Shown here: one piece after another, positions 55,548 to 63,826 of the stretch
How the letters are laid out: every line of letters begins with the position of its first letter
Numbering within the stretch: the first letter of the stretch is position 1
From: Verrucomicrobiales bacterium
GTDB lineage: Bacteria > Verrucomicrobiota > Verrucomicrobiia > Limisphaerales > J093
DNA length: 64,000 nt
Direction: 5' to 3'
Assembly (NCBI GenBank): GCA_024233215.1
Contig: JACKPW010000016.1
Span: 62,001 to 126,000 of the forward strand
The notes under the pieces: generated by a model
What the model saw: the letters and a program-made list of their open reading frames with translations, nothing else
Database searches by the model: none
Told to the model about the DNA's origin: nothing
Made by a program: the position numbers and the translations under genes

Positions 55548-56741
55548 ATGAGCACGCGAGCCCTGGCCGGCCTGCTGTTCGCCTCGCTCGTGGCGAACAT
55601 CGTGCTGGTGGTGACCTTGGTGCTGGCCTGGGAACCGGGACGGCCGATGGAGGTCACCCTGGTCCGACCCGCCACGGTCACCAACATTTATCGCCCGGTC
55701 CGCACCAACATCGTGGTCGAAGCCCGGCCCCTGCGCTGGCACGATCTCGAATCCACCAACTACGCCTTCTATATCAGCAACCTGCGCTCGATTGGCTGCC
55801 CGGAGGCGACCGTCCGCGACATCATTACTGCCGAGATCGACGACCTCTTTGCCGGGCGGAGACGCCGCGAACTCGTTCTCCCCCGTCATCAATGGTGGCG
55901 CTCGAAACCCGATCCCGCCCTGGTCGCCGCGGCGGGGAGCGTGGAGCAGTCCCTCGCCGACGAGCGGGCGGCACTTCTGACGAGACTACTGGGTTCCGCC
56001 GGTTCCGAAACCGGGACGGCACGCGATGAGGCGGAGGCGGCCACGCCACTCGATGGCCCGGTTTTGGGCGCTTTGGCGGAGCCGATTCGGGCCGCGGTCC
56101 GGAGCGCCGAGCAATTGCGGGATCGGCGCTTGCAGGAACTGGCGCAAGCCGGCGAGGCGCTTTCACCGGCGGAGGCGGTCCGGCTTGATGGCATGGTCCG
56201 GACCAACCTTGCTGCCGTACTGAATCCGGAGCAGTTGGAGGAGTACCTGCTACGATATTCCCGGACCGCGAACGAACTGCGGGACCGCACGAGTGAACTG
56301 GACCTTGGTCCCGAGGAGTTCCGCGCCCTCTTCCGAGCCTTGGATCCGTTGGAACAACGACTGTCTACCCTCGGGGGGGGCACCGAGACCGCCGAGGCCG
56401 CGGCAGAGCAGGTGGATTTGCTGGCCCGGCGCGAGGCGGTCCTGCAGGAGACGCTCTCGCCCGAGCAATACGCCGAGTACTCGCTCAACCAGAACCCGGC
56501 CTACACCAGCCAGCGGGACCGGTTGCGCGAGTTGGGCCTGCCCGAACGCCACGCGCTGCCGCTCTATGAAATCAACCAGGTGACCCGGGAGGAGATTGCC
56601 CGGTTGCAGTCGGATTCCGGCCTCGACGCGGCGGAGTTGGCGGCTCAGCTGGAGGCGGTGGAACACCAGCGGCAGGCTGCCGTGCAGACCGTTCTGGGGC
56701 CGGAGGGCTTCGCGGCGTATCAGGCCTCGCGGGTTCCCTGA
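55548..56741 (+). CDS. Membrane-anchored coiled-coil protein of unknown function
   Basis: A 397-residue protein with an N-terminal membrane anchor (ALAGLLFASLVANIVLVVTLVL). It has a conserved-looking stretch DLESTNYAFYISNLRSIGCP, and the rest is highly helical with repeated heptad-like Glu/Leu/Arg segments (LAEPIRAAVRSAEQLRDRRL, LRDRTSELDLGPEEFRALFR, LEAVEHQRQAAVQTVL). I start at the ATG at 55548 (MSTRALAGLLF); earlier codons to 55488 are in frame. No domain is recognised. A similar protein pattern, short anchor plus 'SIGCP' segment, is familiar from Verrucomicrobiota, but no function is known to me. Confidence 0.65.
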   Translation: MSTRALAGLLFASLVANIVLVVTLVLAWEPGRPMEVTLVRPATVTNIYRPVRTNIVVEARPLRWHDLESTNYAFYISNLRSIGCPEATVRDIITAEIDDLFAGRRRRELVLPRHQWWRSKPDPALVAAAGSVEQSLADERAALLTRLLGSAGSETGTARDEAEAATPLDGPVLGALAEPIRAAVRSAEQLRDRRLQELAQAGEALSPAEAVRLDGMVRTNLAAVLNPEQLEEYLLRYSRTANELRDRTSELDLGPEEFRALFRALDPLEQRLSTLGGGTETAEAAAEQVDLLARREAVLQETLSPEQYAEYSLNQNPAYTSQRDRLRELGLPERHALPLYEINQVTREEIARLQSDSGLDAAELAAQLEAVEHQRQAAVQTVLGPEGFAAYQASRVP

Positions 56742-56765
56742 ACGCCCCCCGCTCCGACCCGCGTT

Positions 56766-57746
56766 TCAACCCCGCAACAATTGCAGTTCCGCCAGCGTCA
56801 TCTCGCGAATCATCGTCGCGAAATCCACCTCCGGCTGCCAGCCCAGCCGGACGCGCGCCTTCGAGGCATTGCCCGTCAACTGGACCGGTTCGGCCGGGCG
56901 GAGCAGTCGAGGGTCCTGCCTTACGTGGCCGCTCCAGTCAAGGTCCACCGCAGCGAACGCGGTCTCCACCACGTCCTGGACGCGGTGCCTCACGCCGGTT
57001 GCCAGCACGAAGTCCTCCGGCGTGTCCTGCTGCAGCATCAGCCACATTGCCCGCACATAGTCCTGGGCGTGGCCCCAGTCGCGCTCCGCCGAGGTGTCCC
57101 CGAGCATGAGTTCCCGTTCCCGGCCCAGCTTGATCGCCGCCGCCCCCCGGCAGATCTTGCGGGTCACGAAATTCTCCCCGCGGCGGGGAGACTCGTGGTT
57201 GTACATGATCCCGTTGCAGGCGAACACGCCGAACGCCTCCCGGTAAACCCCCACCATCTGCGTCGCGAAGGCCTTGGCGCAGCCATACGGGTTGACCGGG
57301 GCCATCGGCGTGGTTTCGTCCTGCGGTGCCCGGGCGGGATGACCAAAGATCTCGCTGCTCGACGCATGAAAGAGCCGCGCCGGACGGTCCAGATCACGGA
57401 TCATCTCCAGCAACCGCAGCGTTCCCATCGCGGTCAGGTCACAGGTCGATTCCGGGATTTCGAAGCTGAGTCCGACGTGGCTCTGCCCTGCCAGGTGGTA
57501 GATCTCGTCCGGGCTCACCTTCATCAGCAGCCGCCGCAACGGCGTGGCATCGTCCAGTTCCGCATAGTGGAGGAACAGTTGCCGCCCGTAGACCGCCGGA
57601 TCCGAATAGAGGTGGTCGATGCGCGACCGGCTGAGGGAACTGGTGCGCCGTACCGTACCGTGCACCTCGTAACCCTTCGCGAGCAGCAATTCCGCCAGAT
57701 AGGAACCGTCCTGACCAGTGATACCGGTGATCAATGCCCGTTTCAT
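56766..57746 (-). CDS. gmd: GDP-mannose 4,6-dehydratase paralogue 2
   Basis: NADP-dependent short-chain dehydrogenase of 326 residues that makes GDP-4-keto-6-deoxymannose. The nucleotide-binding motif ALITGITGQDGSYLAELLLA, the Ser-Glu segment FHASSSEIFGHP, the YGCAK catalytic pair NPYGCAKAFATQMVG and NHESPRRGENFVTRKI are intact. Compared with the neighbouring paralogue it differs in the substrate-side loop. Its start lies 4 nt after the stop of gmd paralogue 1. Confidence 0.88.
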   Translation of the reverse strand: MKRALITGITGQDGSYLAELLLAKGYEVHGTVRRTSSLSRSRIDHLYSDPAVYGRQLFLHYAELDDATPLRRLLMKVSPDEIYHLAGQSHVGLSFEIPESTCDLTAMGTLRLLEMIRDLDRPARLFHASSSEIFGHPARAPQDETTPMAPVNPYGCAKAFATQMVGVYREAFGVFACNGIMYNHESPRRGENFVTRKICRGAAAIKLGRERELMLGDTSAERDWGHAQDYVRAMWLMLQQDTPEDFVLATGVRHRVQDVVETAFAAVDLDWSGHVRQDPRLLRPAEPVQLTGNASKARVRLGWQPEVDFATMIREMTLAELQLLRG

Positions 57747-57750
57747 GGGT

Positions 57751-58770
57751 TCAGGAGGTTACGCGCGTCCGTCCCTCCCGATGAGCCCGGAGCAGGGCGA
57801 TGTCTGCGTCCACCATCAACCGGGCCAGTTCTGCGAAGCCGGTCCGCGCCTCCCATCCCAACCGCTCCTTCGCCTTGGAGGCATCCCCCACCAGCAGGTC
57901 CACCTCGGCGGGGCGCAGGTAACGCGGGTCCAGTTCGACGTGTTTCTGCCAGTCCAACCCCACATGGCGGAAGGCAACTTCCAGGAACTCGCGCACGGAA
58001 TGCGTCTCGCCCGTGGCAATCACGTAGTCGTCCGGTGCGTCCTGTTGCAGCATCAACCACATGGCCTCGACGTATTCCTTCGCATACCCCCAGTCGCGTC
58101 GCGCCTCGAGATTCCCCAGGAACAACTTGTCCTGCAGACCGGCCTGGATGTGGGCCGCCGCGCGCGTAATCTTGCGGGTCACGAAGGTCTCTCCCCGGCG
58201 CGGTGACTCGTGGTTGAAGAGGATGCCGTTGCTGGCGAACAACCCGTAGCTTTCCCGGTAGTTCACGGTGATCCAGTAGGCATGCACTTTCGCACACCCA
58301 TACGGACTGCGCGGATGAAACGGCGTGGACTCGGTCTGCGGCGTTTCCCGGGCCTGGCCGAACATCTCACTCGATGACGCCTGGTAGAACCTCGGTCGGA
58401 TCCCCACTTCGCGGATGGCCTCAAGCAGCCGGACCGTGCCCGTGGCCACGATGTCGGTGGTATATTCCGCACTGTCGAAGCTCACCCGCACATGGCTCTG
58501 CGCGGCGAGGTTGTAGACTTCATCCGGCTGGATCATCGCCACGAGGCGGGCGAGGGCGCTGGCGTCACTGAGATCCCCGTGGTGCAGGTGCAATCGCACG
58601 CCGCTCTCGTGGGGATCGGCATAGATGTCATCCAGCCGGCCGGTGTTGAAGGTGCTGGCCCGGCGGATGATGCCGTGGACCTCGTAGCCCTTCGCGAGCA
58701 GCAGTTCGGCCAGATAGGAGCCGTCCTGTCCCGTGATGCCCGTGATGAGGGCCTTCCTGACGTCGCTCAT
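57751..58770 (-). CDS. gmd: GDP-mannose 4,6-dehydratase paralogue 1
   Basis: A 339-residue enzyme of the same family as its neighbour, with ALITGITGQDGSYLAELLLA, GLSDASALARL-like segment (HHGDLSDASALARLV), YQASSSEMFGQARETPQTES, SPYGCAKVHAYWITVNYRES and NHESPRRGETFVTRKITRAA. This one is closer to canonical Gmd (RPRFYQASSSEMFG is the standard Gmd signature). I start at the ATG at 58770 (MSDVRKALITG). It feeds GDP-fucose or GDP-rhamnose synthesis. Both copies lie downstream of the tsf terminator. Confidence 0.95.
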   Translation of the reverse strand: MSDVRKALITGITGQDGSYLAELLLAKGYEVHGIIRRASTFNTGRLDDIYADPHESGVRLHLHHGDLSDASALARLVAMIQPDEVYNLAAQSHVRVSFDSAEYTTDIVATGTVRLLEAIREVGIRPRFYQASSSEMFGQARETPQTESTPFHPRSPYGCAKVHAYWITVNYRESYGLFASNGILFNHESPRRGETFVTRKITRAAAHIQAGLQDKLFLGNLEARRDWGYAKEYVEAMWLMLQQDAPDDYVIATGETHSVREFLEVAFRHVGLDWQKHVELDPRYLRPAEVDLLVGDASKAKERLGWEARTGFAELARLMVDADIALLRAHREGRTRVTS

Positions 58771-58824
58771 GAACCTCTGTTTCCCGGAAATCTCCCCCCG
58801 GCGCAAGCGTGGAATTACCGCAGC

Positions 58825-58854
58825 AAAAAGGCCGCCGGAACCCTCCCGGCGGCC
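58825..58854 (-). terminator. Rho-independent terminator of rpsB-tsf
   Basis: On the minus strand GGCCGCCGG (58854-58846) and CCGGCGGCC (58838-58830) form a perfect 9-bp stem with a 7-nt loop, followed by TTTTT (58829-58825). It is 22 nt after the tsf stop codon. Confidence 0.85.
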
Positions 58855-58876
58855 CAAGCCCGTCATCCTCTGCCGG

Positions 58877-59728
58877 CTACTTTGCGGCAATCACTTCCCC
58901 GACCTGGAAGCGCACGAAACGACGGATCGTGATCTCGTCGCCAATCTCCCGCGCCACCTCCCCCAGGTGCTCCCGCACGCTCACCTCGGAGTTGCGCTTC
59001 ACGAAGCCCTGATCCACCAGGCAGATGCCCTGCAGGAACTTCTCAAGCTTCCCCTTGATGATGCTCTCCACCGCCTGCGGTGGCTTGTTTTTCACCGCAT
59101 CCGAGTTCTCGTAGACCTCCTTCTCGCGCTCGATGATCGCGGGATCGAGTTCCTCGCGCGTCACCGCCACCGGACTGCCGGCGGCGATCTGCAGGGTGAT
59201 GTCCTTCACGAACTGCCGAAACTGGTCGTTTGCCGCGGTCTCCGCCTTGCCCGCCCCCACTTCGACCAGGACGCCAACCTTCGCGCCGGTATGAATGTAG
59301 GCCGCCACCAGGCCGTTGCCCTGCACTTCCAAACGTTCGTGCCGGGCGATCTGGATGTTCTCGCGGAGCCGGGCAATCGCATCCGTCCGCAAGGCCTCGA
59401 GGTCCGCGGCAGCATTCTCCGCCAGCGTCTTCGCAACCTCGTCGGCGAAACTGCGGAACATCTCGTTCTTCGCGACGAAATCCGTCTCGCAGTTGACCTC
59501 CACCAGCACTCCCGCCCGGGAGTCCGGGAGGATGAACTGGGCGATCCCGCCTTCACGGGCCTCACGGGCGGCCTTCTTCGCCGCGGTCGCCATGCCCTTC
59601 TTCCGCAGCAAATCCACGGCGGCGTCCAGGTCCCCGTTGGTTTCCAGCAGGGCGCGTTTGCAGTCCATCATTCCGGCATTGGTCATCTGCCGGAGCTTGA
59701 CGATCATTTGAGCATTAATCTCAGCCAT
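58877..59728 (-). CDS. tsf: Translation elongation factor Ts
   Basis: Exchanges GDP for GTP on EF-Tu. The N-terminal UBA-like part (IVKLRQMTNAGMMDCKRALL) and the EF-Tu-contacting segment (DFVAKNEMFRSFADEVA) are intact. I start at the ATG at 59728 (MAEINAQMIVKL); an upstream in-frame ATG at 59791 would add 21 residues that belong to the intergenic part. It is the second gene of rpsB-tsf, ~75 nt after rpsB. Confidence 0.97.
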   Translation of the reverse strand: MAEINAQMIVKLRQMTNAGMMDCKRALLETNGDLDAAVDLLRKKGMATAAKKAAREAREGGIAQFILPDSRAGVLVEVNCETDFVAKNEMFRSFADEVAKTLAENAAADLEALRTDAIARLRENIQIARHERLEVQGNGLVAAYIHTGAKVGVLVEVGAGKAETAANDQFRQFVKDITLQIAAGSPVAVTREELDPAIIEREKEVYENSDAVKNKPPQAVESIIKGKLEKFLQGICLVDQGFVKRNSEVSVREHLGEVAREIGDEITIRRFVRFQVGEVIAAK

Positions 59729-59803
59729 GTAACAAAACAGTGTCTGGTTCAACCCGACGGCGACGACGTGCGCGCCGTCGCCGCGGGCCAAAGGGGTTGC
59801 AGT

Positions 59804-60721
59804 CTATTGGGCCGGCGATGCCGGCGGTTCAGGAGCGGCCGCCGGGGTCGGGGCCGGAGTCGGAGCCGGAGCAGGCTCCGGAGCGGGAGGCGGCGGCGGC
59901 ACCGCCACCGGTGTAATCGGGGCCGACGGGATCCCTGGGACCGGCACCGGTTCGATCACCGGCGGAACCGCGGCGGCCACGGCAGGGGTGGCGGCCGGAG
60001 CCGCAGCAACCGGCGCCTGACGTGCCCGCTGCGTTTCGAACTCGGCCTTCGCCTGGGTGATGTTCTCCGCCACGGCGGTCAGCAGCACCCGCAACGAGCG
60101 GATGGCATCGTCGTTCCCCGGAATCGGGTAGTCCGCCAGATCCGGATCGGCGTTGGTGTCCACGATCGCCACCACGGGGATCTTCAGGCGACGCGCCTCC
60201 GCCACAGCGTTGTGCTCGCGCTTCACATCGACGATCAGTACCGCGGCCGGGTTCTTTTCCATCCGCCGGATGCCGCCCAGATTCTTGATGAGGCGGGCCA
60301 GCTCGCGCTTAAGCATCGACTGCTCCTGTTTGACGTACTTGTTGATCGAGCCGTCCTCGATCATTTGCTCGATCTCGCGGAGCCGTCCCATGGACCGCTT
60401 GATCGTCTTCATGTTCGTCAGCGTCCCACCCAGCCAGCGCTCGGTGACGAACAGTTGATCGCAACTCGTGGCCACGTCGCGCACCACCTGCTGCGCCTGC
60501 TTCTTCGTGCCCACGAAGAGGATTTGCCCGCCCTTGCGGGCCTCTTCCCGAAGGAATTTGCAGGCCGCCTGCAGGCAGGTGAGGGTCTGTCCCAGATCAA
60601 TCACGTGCACGCCGTTGCGCGCATCGAAGATGAAACGCTTCATCTTCGGGTTCCAACGACGCGTCTGGTGCCCGAAATGGACGCCAGCTTCCAACAGTTC
60701 TTTAATGCCGATGTTTGTCAC
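59804..60721 (-). CDS. rpsB: 30S ribosomal protein S2 with a Pro/Ala-rich C-terminal extension
   Basis: The S2 core (residues ~1-228) is normal: MTNIGIKELLEAGVHFGHQT, RFIFDARNGVHVIDLGQT and IDTNADPDLADYPIPGNDDA-type (VAIVDTNADPDLADYPIPGN). It is followed by ~75 residues made almost entirely of Ala, Pro and Val (APVAAAPAATPAVAAA, PPPPPAPEPAPAPTPAPTPA). E. coli S2 has 241 residues; this has 305. Such tails occur on other bacterial ribosomal proteins, but the function is unknown. It begins the rpsB-tsf operon. Confidence 0.95.
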   Translation of the reverse strand: MTNIGIKELLEAGVHFGHQTRRWNPKMKRFIFDARNGVHVIDLGQTLTCLQAACKFLREEARKGGQILFVGTKKQAQQVVRDVATSCDQLFVTERWLGGTLTNMKTIKRSMGRLREIEQMIEDGSINKYVKQEQSMLKRELARLIKNLGGIRRMEKNPAAVLIVDVKREHNAVAEARRLKIPVVAIVDTNADPDLADYPIPGNDDAIRSLRVLLTAVAENITQAKAEFETQRARQAPVAAAPAATPAVAAAVPPVIEPVPVPGIPSAPITPVAVPPPPPAPEPAPAPTPAPTPAAAPEPPASPAQ

Positions 60722-60917
60722 GGTTTCCTTTGTTCTTCAGCCCGGCCGAACTCACGGCCCGGGCCATCCCGCGGAACACGGGATTCTCATGGTTTGTGCT
60801 TGTGGCCGACCACGTCCCCCCGGACATGGAATGATCTCCCGGCCGTTTACCGAACATTTCCTGCATCCGCCGCCCGGACGTCCCCACGGGACACCGCGCC
60901 GCAGCGCAAAGCGGGCG

Positions 60918-60945
60918 ACTCTAGCAAAGGGCGACCCTGCCGCAA
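60918..60945 (-). promoter_or_regulatory. Candidate promoter of rpsB-tsf
   Basis: On the minus strand TTGCGG (60945-60940) and TAGAGT (60923-60918) with 16-nt spacing, preceded by an extended-10 TG, fit a sigma-70-type promoter. A ~195-nt leader separates it from the rpsB start, which leaves room for a ribosomal-protein autoregulatory element. The IS66 element begins only ~20 nt further upstream. Confidence 0.5.
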
Positions 60946-60957
60946 TGCCAAATTGCG

Positions 60958-60964
60958 CCAAATG
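60958..60964. repeat. Target-site duplication, left of the IS66-type element
   Basis: CCAAATG directly precedes the left end and is repeated exactly directly after the right end (62828-62834). With the ambiguous G at the left boundary, the duplication can be read as the 8-bp CCAAATGG that IS66 elements normally make. Confidence 0.75.
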
Positions 60965-61055
60965 GTAATGCCTCAGTTATGCCCGGTTGCCCGAGGTGGG
61001 TGCCGAGTTCTTTTTTTTCTTGTGGTGTATGTATGTTGTATGGCATACATGTCTC

Positions 61056-61403
61056 ATGCCTGCTCGCCCGCGTGCCGCCGACACTCTTCACCGGGAGTTC
61101 CTCGATCAACTCGCCGCCCTCTGGCCACCTTTCAAAGGCTCGCTGACCGAGGTGCGCAAGCCCTGCATCCGTCCCAACTGCCCCGCCTGTGCGCGCGGCG
61201 ACAAACATCCCGCCTTCCTCTGGACCTTCCGCGCCCAGGGTCGCCGGCACTGTCTCTACGTTCCCGCTGAGTTGGTCGCGCAAGTCCGCCAGGGCTTGGA
61301 CAACGGCCGCCGTCTCGAGGAGTGGCTGGCGGAACTGGGACCGACCTGGTTGCGCGGCTGGCGGCAGCAACGGGATGCGGCCCCAAGGAAATCGAAAGGC
61401 TGA
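61056..61403 (+). CDS. Small IS66-associated protein (DUF6788-like)
   Basis: A 115-residue protein with TEVRKPCIRPNCPACARGDK (a CxxxxCxxC-like Cys motif), AFLWTFRAQGRRHCLYVPAEL and RLEEWLAELGPTWLRG. I start at the ATG at 61056 (MPARPRAADTL), although the frame opens to 60987. Its role in transposition is unknown. Proteins of this general form are known upstream of some IS66-family transposases. Confidence 0.6.
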   Translation: MPARPRAADTLHREFLDQLAALWPPFKGSLTEVRKPCIRPNCPACARGDKHPAFLWTFRAQGRRHCLYVPAELVAQVRQGLDNGRRLEEWLAELGPTWLRGWRQQRDAAPRKSKG

Positions 61404-62793
61404 GCCCACGAGTCTTCATCGCCTCAACTACTGTCCGCAGTGTCTCCAGAAGCAGCAGGAGATCGATCGGCTGCGCGAGGAGAACGCCCGCCTTAAAGGC
61501 CGGCTCCGTTACCAAGAGCGTAGCGCCCGGGAAGGTCCCTTCGGTTCCTCCACCCCCTCGGCGAAAGTCCCGATCAAGCCGAGTGCAGCGCCGGACCAAC
61601 CGCCGCGCCGGGGCGGTGCCCGGCCCGGTCATCGGGGGCACGGGCGTGGAACGGTGAGCGCTGCCCAAGCCGACCGGGTGCAGCGGATTCCGGTTGGCCC
61701 GCATTGTCCCCAGTGCGGAGGACCGCTGCAGGACAAAGGCGTCGCCGCGCGCAGCGTGCTCGACGTGGAACCCTTGCGGCGCCAGACCCTCCACTATCAG
61801 CTAGAACAGAAGTATTGTCCCCACTGTCGTCAGGCCGTCTCCGCACGAGCGCCGGGGGTTCTGCCGCGGCACCTGCTGGGCAACCGGCTGCTGGCGCATG
61901 TCGCGGTGCAGCACTATGTCCACGGGGTGACACTGGGGCAGTTGGAAAGCCAGTTGCACGTGGGCTATGGCACCCTGATGGGGGCGTTGCATCAGTTGGC
62001 CCGCCGTTTGGAACCGGTGATTGAACGACTGGTCCGGGAGTATCGCCAGGCACCGGTGAAGCACGCCGATGAGACCGGCTGGCGGACCGACGGGCGTAAC
62101 GGCTACGCCTGGCTCTTCTGCACCGACACGATCAGTCTGTTTCGCTTTCGGCAGACCCGTTCCGCCCAGGTCGCCCACCAGGTGCTGGGGACCCGGCGAT
62201 TGGGCGGGGTGCTGGTGGTGGACCGTTACCACGGCTACAACCGCTCCCCCTGCGCGCTCCAGTACTGCTATGCCCACTTGTTACGGGATGTGGGCGACTT
62301 GGAAAAGGAGTTCCCCGATCAGCCCGAGATCCAACGGTTTGTGGCCGCCCTGGCTCCGCTTCTGGCCCGGGCGATGCACCTGCGGGGATTGCAGCTGACC
62401 CCGGCGCAATTCCGGAAGCAAGCCGCTCAGACCCGCGCCGAGATCCAAGCGGTGACGAAGGCGCCGGCTCAACACCCGGCCATTCAGAAAATCCAGAATA
62501 TCTTCCGCGAAAAGGGCCACCGGCTCTACCACTGGGCGAAGCACCGGGACATCCCCGCCGACAACAACCGCGCCGAGCGGGAACTGCGCCCCCTGGTCAT
62601 TGCCCGCAAGGTCAGTTTCGGTTCCCAGTCCGAAGCGGGCGCACGGACCCGAGAGGTGTTGATGAGTGTGCTTCACACGATGCGCAAGCGCACCGGGGAT
62701 GTCACCGCAACCTTCCAAGACGCCTTGGATCGTTTGATCCAAGAACCTCAACTCGATCTCTACCCACTGCTCTTCCGCTGCGACTCCTCCTGA
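61375..62793 (+). CDS. IS66-family transposase
   Basis: A ~472-residue DDE transposase. It starts at the ATG at 61375, which overlaps the preceding small ORF by 29 nt, has a leucine-zipper-like start (QKQQEIDRLREENARLKGRL), then zinc-finger Cys pairs (CPQCGGPL, CPHCRQAV), and the catalytic acids in HADETGWRTDG, VVDRYHGYN and DNNRAERELRPLVIARK. The C-terminus ends RCDSS with no truncation. No frameshift was seen. Confidence 0.9.
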   Translation: MRPQGNRKAEPTSLHRLNYCPQCLQKQQEIDRLREENARLKGRLRYQERSAREGPFGSSTPSAKVPIKPSAAPDQPPRRGGARPGHRGHGRGTVSAAQADRVQRIPVGPHCPQCGGPLQDKGVAARSVLDVEPLRRQTLHYQLEQKYCPHCRQAVSARAPGVLPRHLLGNRLLAHVAVQHYVHGVTLGQLESQLHVGYGTLMGALHQLARRLEPVIERLVREYRQAPVKHADETGWRTDGRNGYAWLFCTDTISLFRFRQTRSAQVAHQVLGTRRLGGVLVVDRYHGYNRSPCALQYCYAHLLRDVGDLEKEFPDQPEIQRFVAALAPLLARAMHLRGLQLTPAQFRKQAAQTRAEIQAVTKAPAQHPAIQKIQNIFREKGHRLYHWAKHRDIPADNNRAERELRPLVIARKVSFGSQSEAGARTREVLMSVLHTMRKRTGDVTATFQDALDRLIQEPQLDLYPLLFRCDSS

Positions 62794-62950
62794 TTCCCCC
62801 GCCTGCCGGGCATAACTGAGGCATTACCCAAATGGACACTGTTTTTTCAGAGTGGGGTCGTTCCCCGGCGGCTGGTCGGGAAAGCGGGAGCCAGGCGAGA
62901 ATCGCCGCTTTCCCCTTGCATCCGCCCGTAGCGGGAGTTGAATCGTCCCG

Positions 62951-63826
62951 ATGAAGACTCCGATATCGCACCTGTTTGCGGTTGCCACCGCAGCGGCGCT
63001 CCTGGGCGCCGGCACGGTTCTGGCCGAATCCACCGTCGGGACGGGCCCGAAGTTCAAGGGGCCCGTCGGCCTCCAACTCTACAGCCTGCGCGATTCCTTC
63101 AACAACGACGTTCCCGGCACCCTCGACAAGGTGAAAGCGCTGGGCTTCAAGTACGTCGAGCTTGCCGGCACCTACGGCCTGGCTCCTGCAGAATTCAAGC
63201 GGATGCTCGCCGAGCGCGGACTCGTCCCCGTGGCTGCCCACTTCAGTCTGGACCTCTACCAGAAGGACATCGATTCGATCATCCGTGATGCGAAGACCCT
63301 CGGGGTGAAGTATGTCGGGGCGGCTTGGATTCCGCACCAGGGCCCCTTCACCATGGACTTGGCACTGTCCACGGCGGAGACTTTCAACACCATCGGCAAG
63401 GCCGTCGCCGCCCAGGGCCTTCGGTTCTACTACCACAACCACGGCTACGAGTTTCAGCCGTGCCTGGCCGGCACCCTCCTGGACGTGCTGATCCAGAAGA
63501 CCGATCCCAGTTACGTCACTTTTCAGATGGACATCCTCTGGACGCTGTTCCCCGGCCAGGATCCTGCCGCGCTCCTGCTCAAGTACCCCGGCCGCTGGGA
63601 ATTGATGCACCTGAAGGATCTGCGCAAGGGCGTGAAGGGCGACCTCAGCGGCGGCACGGACGTCCGGAACGACGTCACTCTCGGCACCGGGCAGATGGAC
63701 TTCCCCGCCGTACTCAAGGCGGCCCAGGCATCGGGCGTGAAGTGGTACTTCATCGAGGACGAATCCCCCAGCGTCGAGCAACAGGTGCCGCAGAGCCTGA
63801 AGTTCCTGGAACAGGTCGACTGGTAG
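62951..63826 (+). CDS. Exported sugar phosphate isomerase/epimerase-like protein (TIM barrel)
   Basis: A 291-residue protein with a signal peptide (ISHLFAVATAAALLGAGTVLA) and an AP-endonuclease-2-like TIM barrel: PVGLQLYSLRDSFNNDVPGT, FKYVELAGTYGL, LRFYYHNHGYEFQP, TFQMDILWTLFPGQDP and ELMHLKDLRKGVKGDLSGG. The Glu, His and Asp positions of the xylose-isomerase-like fold look present. Exported members are common in Planctomycetota and Verrucomicrobiota next to sugar genes. The substrate is unknown. It is the first gene after the IS66 element. Confidence 0.88.
   Translation: MKTPISHLFAVATAAALLGAGTVLAESTVGTGPKFKGPVGLQLYSLRDSFNNDVPGTLDKVKALGFKYVELAGTYGLAPAEFKRMLAERGLVPVAAHFSLDLYQKDIDSIIRDAKTLGVKYVGAAWIPHQGPFTMDLALSTAETFNTIGKAVAAQGLRFYYHNHGYEFQPCLAGTLLDVLIQKTDPSYVTFQMDILWTLFPGQDPAALLLKYPGRWELMHLKDLRKGVKGDLSGGTDVRNDVTLGTGQMDFPAVLKAAQASGVKWYFIEDESPSVEQQVPQSLKFLEQVDW

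Larger units (their letters stand above)
60965..62827 (+). mobile_element. IS66-type insertion sequence, apparently intact
   Basis: A 1.86-kb element with perfect terminal inverted repeats of ~22 bp (60965-60986 and 62806-62827) beginning GTAATG and ending CATTAC, the GTAA end typical of IS66. It carries a small accessory gene and a full-length transposase, and is flanked by a CCAAATG direct repeat. All parts appear complete, so it may still be active. Confidence 0.88.

Noticed and set aside
61375..61403. Programmed frameshift between the small IS66 ORF and the transposase
   Set aside because: An in-frame ATG at 61375 gives an ordinary overlapping start, and no slippery heptamer was seen.
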